From contig JAUNSE010000019.1 of NCBI GenBank assembly GCA_030539415.1, positions 1-14,658 of the forward strand: a DNA stretch of 14,658 nucleotides, read 5' to 3'. The notes under the pieces were generated by a model. It did not search any database and was not told the DNA's origin. It worked only from the letters and a program-made list of their open reading frames with translations. Source of the stretch: Desulfovibrionaceae bacterium. GTDB lineage: Bacteria; Desulfobacterota; Desulfovibrionia; Desulfovibrionales; Desulfovibrionaceae. The number at the start of each line of letters is the position of its first letter. Position 1 is the stretch's first letter. This document shows, piece after piece, positions 7,656-14,402 of the stretch. Made by a program: the position numbers and the translations under genes.

Positions 7656-8858
7656 TCAGGCTCCGGTCCTGCGGCTCGCGCGCTTCTTTCTGCGCGGATC
7701 CACGGCCGCCGAGGCCTCCTCCCAGCACATATCCTCGGGCGCGGCCAGCTTCATCGGGCCGCGCTTCTCCTTTGTTTCAAGCACCGGCGGCTCCCCGGTC
7801 TCGGGCAGGCGCTTGGTGCGGATGAACGTGTCCACCAGGCCGAAGACAATCTCGTTGCCGCAGAAGCGCCCCTTGGCGATTTCGCGGCGGTAGTCGTCGA
7901 GACGCGCCTCGAACCTGAGCAGGTCCATGGGATTGAGCTTCTCCATGTCGGCCTGCATGCCGTAATTGAGGCGCTCGATGTACCAGGCGTTGAAGCGCTG
8001 CTCCACCATCGCCTTGAGGGGAATGGTGAAGATGGGCTTGCCGAGATGGAGCGCCTCGGTCATGAGCGTGTGGCTGCCGCCCTGGATGACGTAGGAGCAG
8101 CCGGCGAGCAGCTTCAGGAAGCCCTCCTCGCTCTTCTTCATGTAGACCACGTTGCCGTCCTCGCCCTCCTCCATCCGGTAGCCGAAGACGTAGCATCTGC
8201 GCTTCGTGGCCTTCTTCAGGAAGTCGATGAGCTCGGGGCTCGTGGAATTGCTCTGGTAGACCACCACGTGGCCCTCGTCCGAGGGCGTCGCGGCGAGAAC
8301 CTGGTCCCGCAGGATGGGCGGCACGACCCTGGCCCTGTATCTGGGCAGGACCGGCGGCTGGTAGAAGGAGACGATGAGGTTCTCGTCCGTGGGGCGGAAC
8401 AGGTATTTGGGCGTCATGCCCTGCAGCCAGGTGTCCCACCACATGTTGCCGGGCAGGTTGCTGTGGCGGCAGCAGGTGATCACGTGCTGATGCCCCAGGC
8501 TCAGGCAGGGAATCTCGGCGCGCTCGGCGGCCCTGGGCACGAAGTACTCAAGATCCGTCATGCACACGTCCGGCCCGAAGGCGTGAATCAGGTCCGTGAG
8601 CTCGCGGATGTACTTCTCGCTGTTCTTCAGCAGCGGAATGCTGTGCCGGATGGTGGCCCCGAAATCGACCTTGTAGTCCTTGAAGACGGTGCCGAGATTG
8701 GGAATCTGATGCACGGGAAATTCCGGAGAGAGGACCGGCACCGCGTCGTCAGCGCAGACAAAGAGAAACTGATGCTGCTTCAGTCTGCGGGCGATGGTCA
8801 GGCCGCGCATGGCGTGCCCATGCCCTGTGCCGTGAATGCCGTAGAGAATCCGTGCCAT
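7656..8858 (-). CDS. GT-B glycosyltransferase-like protein (MJ1255/GT28-type)
   Basis: 400 residues. The N-terminus MARILYGIHGTGHGHAMRG is the glycine/histidine-rich acceptor-side loop of GT-B enzymes of the MurG/GT28 kind. The C-terminal half has VIQGGSHTLMTEALHLGKP, the nucleotide-sugar binding motif (GG-x2-T-x2-EAL). The overall pattern resembles the uncharacterised MJ1255 family of predicted glycosyltransferases. The last 55 residues form a charged tail ending RRKKRASRRTGA, beyond the usual fold. There is no signal peptide or clear membrane segment, so it is probably cytoplasmic or membrane-associated. AAGGAG lies 6 nt before the ATG, a strong and unambiguous start. It follows rel after 78 nt and precedes the M16 gene. 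Donor and acceptor cannot be told from sequence; an envelope polysaccharide or glycolipid role is a guess. Confidence 0.8.
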   Translation of the reverse strand: MARILYGIHGTGHGHAMRGLTIARRLKQHQFLFVCADDAVPVLSPEFPVHQIPNLGTVFKDYKVDFGATIRHSIPLLKNSEKYIRELTDLIHAFGPDVCMTDLEYFVPRAAERAEIPCLSLGHQHVITCCRHSNLPGNMWWDTWLQGMTPKYLFRPTDENLIVSFYQPPVLPRYRARVVPPILRDQVLAATPSDEGHVVVYQSNSTSPELIDFLKKATKRRCYVFGYRMEEGEDGNVVYMKKSEEGFLKLLAGCSYVIQGGSHTLMTEALHLGKPIFTIPLKAMVEQRFNAWYIERLNYGMQADMEKLNPMDLLRFEARLDDYRREIAKGRFCGNEIVFGLVDTFIRTKRLPETGEPPVLETKEKRGPMKLAAPEDMCWEEASAAVDPRRKKRASRRTGA

Positions 8859-8882
8859 GAAGACTCCTTGTCCTTCCTTCTT

Positions 8883-8909
8883 CCGCAGGGCTTCTGCGGG
8901 GCCCTGCGG
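8883..8909 (-). other. Intercistronic hairpin between rel and the glycosyltransferase-like gene
   Basis: A perfect 9-bp stem CCGCAGGGC/GCCCTGCGG (8883-8891 with 8901-8909) encloses a nine-base loop. On the minus strand it is followed by the purine-rich AAGAAGGAAGGACAAGGAG leading to the next start, not by T residues. It therefore looks like an RNA-stability or processing element rather than an intrinsic terminator. Confidence 0.5.
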
Positions 8910-8936
8910 ATGCGAAACGTTGCGCGCCGTGCGGCG

Positions 8937-11126
8937 CTAGGATGCGACCGTGCTGTCCGCGTTCTCGTCGTCGCGCACGACCTCCACGACCATGGACAGC
9001 CTGCGTATGCTTTCAATCAGGTCGTAGAGCTGGGTCGCGTTCTTGACCTCGACCACCAGATGCATGGTCGAGCGGCCGTCCACCAGCGGCTTGACTGTCA
9101 GGGTGGAGATGTTGACGCCGGCCTCGGCCAGCACCTGGGCGATGGCCGCCAGCGCGCCGCTCTGGTTGCGGCAGATGACGAAGATGCCGGCCTCGTAGGG
9201 CTTCTCGACCTCCTCCTCGCCCTCCCAGTGCACCGAAATGAGGCGCTCGGGCTCCATGTTCGGCACGTTGGGGCAGTCCGCCCTGTGCACGGTGATGCCT
9301 GCGCCGCGGCTGATGTAGCCCACGATCGGGTCGCCGGGCACGGGATTGCAGCACTGGGCGAAGCGCATCAGCACGCCGTCCACGCCGGACACGGCCACGC
9401 CGCCGGCGGGCAGCTTGCCCTTGGGCTGTTCGGCCTCGGGCTCCGGAAGCGCCTCCTCCTTCGGCTTCGCCTGCGGATCCTCGGGATGGAGCACCGCGTA
9501 GAGGCGGTTGAGGACCTTGCGCGGCGTCACATGGGCGTAGCCCACGCCGGCGTACAGATCGTCCAGGCTGTCGAAGCTCATGTCCTGGCCGACAATGGCC
9601 AGCTGCCCTTCCTTGGCGGCCCTGGCCACGTTGATGCTGACCTTGCGGCCCTCCTTCTCCAGCATTTCGCGGCCGAGCTGGATGGCGCGCAGGCGCTCCT
9701 CGGTGCGCAGATAGTGCTGGATGCGGTTGCGGGCCCTGGCGGTCTTGACGATCTTCAGCCAGTCGCGGTTGGGATTGCGGCTCTGGTCGGTGATGATCTC
9801 CACCGTGTCGCCGTTCTTCAGCGGGCGGCCCAGGGGCACCAGGCGGCCGTTGACCTTGGCGCCGGCGCAGTGCTGGCCGACCTTGGTGTGGACATGGAAG
9901 GCGAAGTCCAGCGGCGTTGCGCCCTCGGGCAGCTCCTTGACGTCGCCGTTGGGCGTGTAGACGTAGACCTCGTCCTGGAAGAGGTCCATCTTGAGGGAGT
10001 GCATGAACTCCTTGGAGTCGCTCTCCTCGCGCTGGCGCTCGAAAATCTCGTTCAGCCAGGAGAACTGGGCCAGGTCCTTGCTGTTGATGCGCCCGTGCTC
10101 CTTGTACAGCCAGTGGGCCGCGATGCCGTGCTCGGCCTGCCTGTGCATCTCCTCGGTGCGTATCTGCACCTCGATGCGCTCGCCGTCCGGTCCGATGACC
10201 GTGGTGTGCAGGCTCTGGTAGCCGTTGGCCTTGGGCATCGAGATGTAGTCCTTGAAGCGGCCGTGCACGGGCTTCCACTGCTGATGCACCAGGCCCAGCA
10301 CCGTGTAGCACTCGCGCACCTCGCGCACGATGACGCGGAAGGCCATGATGTCGTGCATCTCGTCCAGGGTCAGGGACTCGGCCAGCATCTTCTTGTAGAT
10401 GCTGTACTTGTGCTTGATGCGCCCGTAGACCTGCCCCTCAATGCCGGCGCCGTGGATGAACTCCTTGAGCATGCCCACGACCTTCTCGATCATGCGCTTC
10501 TCGACCACCTGATGGTCGTCCAGCCAGTGGGTGATCAGATTGTACACGTCCGGGCGCAGGTACTTGAAGCTCAGGTCCTCCAGCCGGCGCATGAGCACGT
10601 ACAGGCCCAGGCGGTTGGCCAGGGGCGCGTAGATGTCCATGGTCTCCTGGGCGATGCGCTTCTGCTTGTAGGCCTTCTGGAAGTCCAGCGTGGACATGTT
10701 GTGCAGGCGGTCGGCCAGCTTCACCATGATGACGCGCATGTCGTGGCTCATGGCCAGAATCATCTTGCGGATGTTCTCGGCCTGGGCCTCCTCCTTGTTG
10801 TCGAAGGGGATGCGGCTGATCTTGGTGACGCCGTCCACGATGTCGGCGCATTCGTCGCCGAAATTCTCGGCTATGTCATCGATGGTGACTGAGGTGTCCT
10901 CCACCGTGTCATGCAGGAGGCCAGCCGCTATCGTGGGCTCGTCGAAGCCCATGTCCGCCAGCGTGTCGGCCACGGCCAGCGGATGCGAGAGATAGGGCTC
11001 GCCAGAGAGGCGCACCTGCCCGGCATGGGCGGAGGCGGCAAAGATGTAGGCCTTCTGGATGAGTTCCAGATTGGCCGACTTGTTCTTTGACGACACTTTG
11101 TCGAGGATTTCCTGAATTCGAATCAT
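8937..11126 (-). CDS. rel: Bifunctional (p)ppGpp synthetase/hydrolase, RelA/SpoT family
   Basis: 729 residues, full length for long Rel proteins. It makes (p)ppGpp from ATP and GTP/GDP on stalled ribosomes and also degrades it. Hydrolase half: H34, H48, the HD pair H72-D73 with E76-D77 (LLHDTVEDT), and KLADRLHN (136-143). Synthetase half: RFKD (290-293) and EVQIRT (319-324). RFKD is the RxKD form found in bifunctional enzymes, not the ExDD form of synthetase-only RelA. A TGS domain follows (about 386-448), then the CCNPVPGD zinc-finger-like region and a C-terminal ACT domain (IFVICRNQSGALAAIAQVLAEAG onward). The ATG at 11126 has GGAG 8 nt upstream. A candidate promoter lies at 11180-11208. 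As the first gene of a co-directional block it may set expression of the genes after it. No residue appears lost. Confidence 0.97.
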   Translation of the reverse strand: MIRIQEILDKVSSKNKSANLELIQKAYIFAASAHAGQVRLSGEPYLSHPLAVADTLADMGFDEPTIAAGLLHDTVEDTSVTIDDIAENFGDECADIVDGVTKISRIPFDNKEEAQAENIRKMILAMSHDMRVIMVKLADRLHNMSTLDFQKAYKQKRIAQETMDIYAPLANRLGLYVLMRRLEDLSFKYLRPDVYNLITHWLDDHQVVEKRMIEKVVGMLKEFIHGAGIEGQVYGRIKHKYSIYKKMLAESLTLDEMHDIMAFRVIVREVRECYTVLGLVHQQWKPVHGRFKDYISMPKANGYQSLHTTVIGPDGERIEVQIRTEEMHRQAEHGIAAHWLYKEHGRINSKDLAQFSWLNEIFERQREESDSKEFMHSLKMDLFQDEVYVYTPNGDVKELPEGATPLDFAFHVHTKVGQHCAGAKVNGRLVPLGRPLKNGDTVEIITDQSRNPNRDWLKIVKTARARNRIQHYLRTEERLRAIQLGREMLEKEGRKVSINVARAAKEGQLAIVGQDMSFDSLDDLYAGVGYAHVTPRKVLNRLYAVLHPEDPQAKPKEEALPEPEAEQPKGKLPAGGVAVSGVDGVLMRFAQCCNPVPGDPIVGYISRGAGITVHRADCPNVPNMEPERLISVHWEGEEEVEKPYEAGIFVICRNQSGALAAIAQVLAEAGVNISTLTVKPLVDGRSTMHLVVEVKNATQLYDLIESIRRLSMVVEVVRDDENADSTVAS

Positions 11127-11179
11127 ATGAGGCTCTCCACCCTGCGGCGCGTCCTGAATTTCACACGCCCCGGTCCTTT

Positions 11180-11208
11180 CTTTTAGCGTGAATGCGTCGG
11201 CTTGCCAA
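11180..11208 (-). promoter_or_regulatory. Candidate sigma-70-type promoter of rel
   Basis: On the minus strand TTGGCA (11208-11203, one mismatch to TTGACA), a 17-nt spacer, and TAAAAG (11185-11180, four of six matches to TATAAT). Transcription would begin near 11173, giving a leader of roughly 47 nt before the rel ATG. It sits in the 189-nt gap after the MFS gene. Judged by eye only. Confidence 0.5.
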
Positions 11209-11220
11209 GATGGAACAGCA

Positions 11221-11263
11221 AGCCCTGCGGAAAGGACGGCTGGCGCCGCCCCTGCGCAGGGCT
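11221..11263 (-). other. Long-loop inverted repeat downstream of the MFS gene
   Basis: Arms AGCCCTGCG (11221-11229) and CGCAGGGCT (11255-11263) pair over 9 bp with a 25-nt loop. It lies about 50 nt past the MFS stop and just upstream of the candidate rel promoter. It could help end the MFS transcript, but no T-tract follows, so support is weak. Confidence 0.3.
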
Positions 11264-11315
11264 CGATGGACCGCGGTCACGCCCGCGGCGAAAATCCGGA
11301 AGGTGGAGAAGCCGG

Positions 11316-12551
11316 CTAGTGCACCAGCCTGTGGGGCTTGCCGCTGTGGAGGCGGTTGCCAAGAATGGTGCAGGTGATGGAGCCGAGGCCCGTCACCAGC
11401 GCGGTCAGGCCGAAGGGAGTCATGGACATGGGGCCGGCAAGGCCAACCACGGGCGAGGCGATGGCGCCGAAGAGGAAGGTGGCGACGCCCACGAGACCGG
11501 AGGCCGCGCCCGCGCCCACGGTCTGGGAGGCGATGGCCAGCGAGAAGCTCGCGGACAGGGTCAGGCCCTGGAGCATGACCATGGCGCTCAGGGAGACGGC
11601 CACGACAATCCAGGAGTCGGGGCGCTCGAAGGTCACCACGCAGACCAGCACGCAGGCCGCGGTGCGCAGCACGTCGCCGCAGAGCAGAAGCCTTGTGTCG
11701 CCCATGCGGGCGCTGAGCTTGCCGGCCAGCAGGGAGACCAGCATGAGGCCCATGGAGTTGACGGCGAAGAGCACGCTGTAGACCTCCATGGAGAGGCCGT
11801 AAATATTCTGGATGATGAAGGGGGAGGCGGCGATGTAGCCGAAGAAGCCGCCCATGGTGAAGCCCTGCACGCCCAGATAGCAGAGGAAGGCGGGCTCGGT
11901 GAACAGGCGGCGCATGTTGAGGAGCGAGGCGCCGATGCCGCCCTGCACGCGCTTTTCGGGAGCCAGGGACTCGGGCAGGGTGAACTTGCAGGCGATGAAG
12001 AGCAGCGCGCCGAAGACGGTCAGGGCGTAGAAGATGCTCTGCCAGCCGAAGCGGGCGCCCATGAAGCCGCCGGCCACGGGGCCGAGGATCGGGGCCACGC
12101 TGTTGATGGCCATGAGCATGGCCAGGTACTGGGTCAGTCTGGAGCCCTGGTAGATGTCGCAGCAGATGGCGCGGGAAAGGACCACGCCGCCGGCGCCGCC
12201 GAGACCCTGCAGGAAGCGCATGGCCAGCAGCATGGGGCCGGAGGTGGACACGGCGCACAGGGCAGATGTCACCGTGAACAGGGCCAGGGAGACAATCAGC
12301 ACGCCGTGGCGGCCGCGGCCGTCCGAGATGGGGCCGATGATGAGCTGTCCCAGCGCCAGGCCGAGCAGATTGGCCGTGATCGTGCCCTGGGTGAGGGCGG
12401 CGGAGATGCCGAGATCCTCCGCTATTTCGGGCAGGGTGGGCAGGTACATGTCCGTGCAGACAGGACCGAAGGCGCAGAGAAGGGAGATGAGAACGGTGGT
12501 GTAGGCAAAGCGCAGACCGCTCTGCTCCTGAAGAAGGGTGGGTGAGGACAT
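11316..12551 (-). CDS. Bcr/CflA-type MFS drug efflux transporter (intact copy)
   Basis: 411 residues with 12 predicted hydrophobic segments: an inner-membrane proton-coupled exporter. The Bcr/CflA hallmark CTDMYLPTLPEIAEDL ends the first helix. GQLIIGPISDGRGRHGVL is the MFS motif A loop between helices 2 and 3. RFLQGLGGAGGVVLSRAI and GPVAGGFMGARFGW follow in helices 4-5. Family members export chloramphenicol, bicyclomycin, sulfonamides or cysteine-like solutes; the substrate here is not predictable. The ATG at 12551 is chosen because the first membrane helix follows at the normal distance; the frame is open 51 codons further up, but that stretch is Arg-rich and not MFS-like. No clear Shine-Dalgarno sequence precedes the start. 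It lies 231 nt after a paralogous, frameshifted copy and provides the template that locates the lesion there. Confidence 0.92.
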   Translation of the reverse strand: MSSPTLLQEQSGLRFAYTTVLISLLCAFGPVCTDMYLPTLPEIAEDLGISAALTQGTITANLLGLALGQLIIGPISDGRGRHGVLIVSLALFTVTSALCAVSTSGPMLLAMRFLQGLGGAGGVVLSRAICCDIYQGSRLTQYLAMLMAINSVAPILGPVAGGFMGARFGWQSIFYALTVFGALLFIACKFTLPESLAPEKRVQGGIGASLLNMRRLFTEPAFLCYLGVQGFTMGGFFGYIAASPFIIQNIYGLSMEVYSVLFAVNSMGLMLVSLLAGKLSARMGDTRLLLCGDVLRTAACVLVCVVTFERPDSWIVVAVSLSAMVMLQGLTLSASFSLAIASQTVGAGAASGLVGVATFLFGAIASPVVGLAGPMSMTPFGLTALVTGLGSITCTILGNRLHSGKPHRLVH

Positions 12552-12782
12552 GGTTTTTGAGTATGACTGCGGCAGAAGGAACGCGAACGCGCGCACACGT
12601 GAAAGCCCTTGCCCCGGGTCAGGGGCCCGTATCCGCCCTGGCCGCGCGGCGCGGGCGGAGATGCGGAGCCGGCATACTCCTCTTTGACGGCAAAAAACAG
12701 TCACTTTGCATCATTGAAAAAAAGTTTTTTTTCGGACGCCGCTTTCGGGGGACGGCAAGGAGGCCCGACGCGCCGGGCAGGG

Positions 12783-14016
12783 TCACGCGCGGCCGCATCC
12801 CCCGTCCCGGGCCGTATGCCGCGCGCCGGCCAGCGCGCAGGCCAGGGAGGCCAGACCGCTCGCGGCGGCCACCAGGCCGAAGGGCAGCGCCGAGGCAGCG
12901 CCGGCCAGGCCCGCTATGGGCGAGGAGATGGCGCCGGCCAGAAAGCCGGTCACGCCCAGCACGCCGGAGGCGGCCCCCTCGCCGACGTCCTGCGAGGCTG
13001 CGGCAAGCGCGAAGCTGGCCGTCACGGTCCTGCAGCACGACCATGGCGAAGACGCCGCAGAGCAGCGGCACGGGCGAGGCCGGCATGATCACGCAGGCCG
13101 CGAGCACGGCCAGGCAGGCCGCGGCGCGCAGACTGTCCCCGGCCACGAGCATGCGGACATTGCCGATGCGTCCGGCAAGGCGCGCCGCGAGCATCGAGGA
13201 GGTGAGCAGTCCCACGGCTATGGCCCCGAAGAGCAGGCCGTAGCTCTGCTGGGAGATGCCGTAGATGTTCTGCAGGATGAAGGGCGAGGCCGCGATGTAG
13301 GCGAAGAAGCCGGCATGGGTGAAGCCCTGCACGCCCAGGTAGAGGACAAAGCCGCGGCAGCGGAAGAGGCGCGCCGCATTGGTCAGGGAGGCGGCCATGC
13401 CGCCCTTGACCCGCCGCTCCGGCGGCAGGGTCTCGGGTATGGCCAAAAGCACCGCCAGGGCCAGGACAAGTCCCGCCGCGCCCAGCACGAGGAAGATGGC
13501 CGGCCATCCCCACTCCGCGCCCACGAAGCCGCCGGCCACGGGACTCAGGATGGGGGCCGCGCAGTTGATGGCGAGCAGCATGGCCAGATAGGCGGTGAGC
13601 GTCGGCCCCTGATAGAGATCGCAGCAGATGGAGCGGGTCAGCACCGCCCCGCCGGCGCCGCCGAAGCCCTGGAGAAAGCGCAGGGCGAGAAGCTCCGGTC
13701 CGGACCGCGCCTGCATGCACATGAGCGAGGCCGCGGCGAAGAGCAGGCAGGAGGCGAGGAGCAGGCGTCTGCGGCCCAGGCCGTCGGAGAGGGGGCCGAG
13801 AATCAGCTGCCCCAGGGCCATGCCGATGAAGGTGGCCGTGATCGAGCTCTGGGCGAGGGCCGCGGAAATGTCGAGATCCAGTGCCAGGGCCGGCAGGCAG
13901 GGCAGGTACATGTCGGTGCACAGGGGGCCGAAGGCGTCTGTCCAGGCCAGAATGCATGTGGTCAGGAGCCACGCGGCGCCTGTGCGGCGGTCCATGGGGC
14001 TTTTCAGAAGCGGCAT
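12783..14016 (-). pseudogene. Bcr/CflA-type MFS transporter, frameshifted paralogue
   Basis: The first 329 residues, from the ATG at 14016 with a strong GGGAGG 5 nt upstream, match the neighbouring MFS protein throughout (CTDMYLPCLP, GQLILGPLSDGLGRRR, RFLQGFGGAGGAVLTRSICCDLYQG, LYLGVQGFTHAGFFAYIAASPFILQNIYG). At MVVLQ the frame breaks: the intact paralogue reads ATGGTCATGCTCCAG GGCCTG ACC, while here CTGCAG is followed by GACC. Five bases are missing at about 13029. The correct continuation (TVTASFALAAASQ to the TGA at 12783) lies in another frame. Restoring 5 nt gives 412 codons, matching the paralogue's 411. Read as it stands, the protein gains an Arg-rich out-of-frame tail to 12619 and loses about the last two membrane helices, so it is probably inactive. 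A sequencing or assembly error is the main alternative. Confidence 0.85.
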
Positions 14017-14081
14017 GAGAGCCTCCCGGAAGAACGGGCCGTCATTGGATGGGTGTGAGAGCGGCTTCCTGTGCCCAAGCC

Positions 14082-14101
14082 TTCCCTGTCTGTAACAGGA
14101 A
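14082..14101. promoter_or_regulatory. Operator-like inverted repeat upstream of the frameshifted MFS gene
   Basis: TTCCCTGT (14082-14089), five bases CTGTA, then ACAGGAA (14095-14101): an inverted repeat with one extra C in the left arm, 66-85 nt upstream of the MFS start. It overlaps the possible -10 of that gene. A repressor or activator site is plausible but unproven. Confidence 0.3.
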
Positions 14102-14118
14102 CGGCGCTTTCCTGACAA
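14089..14118 (-). promoter_or_regulatory. Weak candidate promoter of the frameshifted MFS gene
   Basis: On the minus strand TTGTCA (14118-14113, one mismatch) and, 18 nt on, TACAGA (14094-14089, three of six matches). The -35 is good and the -10 poor, so an activator may be needed or the call may be wrong. Confidence 0.3.
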
Positions 14119-14233
14119 GGACAGATGTCCGAACGAACCGTTTCCGGGCCCGGACGGCGTCCGCATCCGGCCCGCCCTCCCCGTCCCGGGCCGCGAAAAG
14201 ACGAAAAAAGCTTGCCAAAACCGGCCCGCCTCC

Positions 14234-14262
14234 TTGTCAATCCCCGTTCTTGACCGTATGTT
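14234..14262 (+). promoter_or_regulatory. Candidate promoter of the Tim44-like gene
   Basis: TTGTCA (14234-14239, one mismatch to consensus), a 17-nt spacer and TATGTT (14257-14262, four of six). Transcription would start near 14270, leaving a leader of about 130 nt before the ATG at 14403. Confidence 0.45.
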
Positions 14263-14293
14263 CAAAGGAGAAGAACAGTACGCGCGCCCTGCA

Positions 14294-14311
14294 CCGGAAG
14301 ATGTCTTCCGG
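14294..14311 (+). other. Leader hairpin 1 of the Tim44-like gene
   Basis: CCGGAAG-ATGT-CTTCCGG, a perfect 7-bp stem with a four-base loop, in the presumed 5' leader. No T-tract follows. Confidence 0.45.
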
Positions 14312-14356
14312 CGCATCGCGCGGCGCAAACCAGGGACAATACGGAGCTGCACCCCT

Positions 14357-14376
14357 CCGCCGGCAGAGCCGGCCGG
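14357..14376 (+). other. Leader hairpin 2 of the Tim44-like gene
   Basis: GCCGGC-AGA-GCCGGC (14359-14373), extended by two pairs past a bulged C. It ends 26 nt before the ATG and is not followed by T residues, so it may affect message stability or ribosome access rather than end transcription. Confidence 0.4.
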
Positions 14377-14402
14377 AGCAACCCCGCAGACACAAAGAAC
14401 AC

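Larger units (their letters stand above)
14017..14402. other. Divergent intergenic region (386 nt)
   Basis: This stretch separates the minus-strand MFS gene from the plus-strand Tim44-like gene and shows no convincing coding sequence on either strand. It holds candidate promoters facing both ways, the inverted repeat at 14082-14101, a perfect 12-base palindrome TCCGGGCCCGGA (14143-14154), a small hairpin CGGAC-GGC-GTCCG (14151-14163), and two leader hairpins before the Tim44-like gene. Confidence 0.7.

Noticed and set aside
4904..7825. Plus-strand frame of 973 codons opposite the M16 protease
   Set aside because: The minus strand carries an intact zinc motif with its third ligand at the right distance. 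The opposite frame has low-complexity His/Gly/Val content.
7365..10892. Plus-strand frame of 1175 codons opposite the glycosyltransferase-like gene and rel
   Set aside because: It spans two unrelated genes and the gap between them, with repetitive H/V/L/G composition. It is a codon-bias shadow, not a giant protein.
8883..11263. Repeated CCCTGCGG octamers around rel (11140, 11223, 8902 and its inverse at 8883) as a possible repeat family
   Set aside because: Short GC-rich words like this also occur inside genes (for example near 4872). Nothing beyond the octamer is shared.
12632..12688. 18-codon frame (MPAPHLRPRRAARADTGP) preceded by GAGGAG, a possible leader peptide for the intact MFS gene
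   Set aside because: The ribosome site is only 1 nt from its ATG, too close for normal initiation, and no attenuator pair follows. It is also the tail of the frameshifted MFS reading.
13015..13045. Programmed frameshift in the second MFS gene
   Set aside because: No slippery heptamer or downstream stimulatory structure is visible, and the break is explained exactly by 5 missing bases relative to the paralogue.
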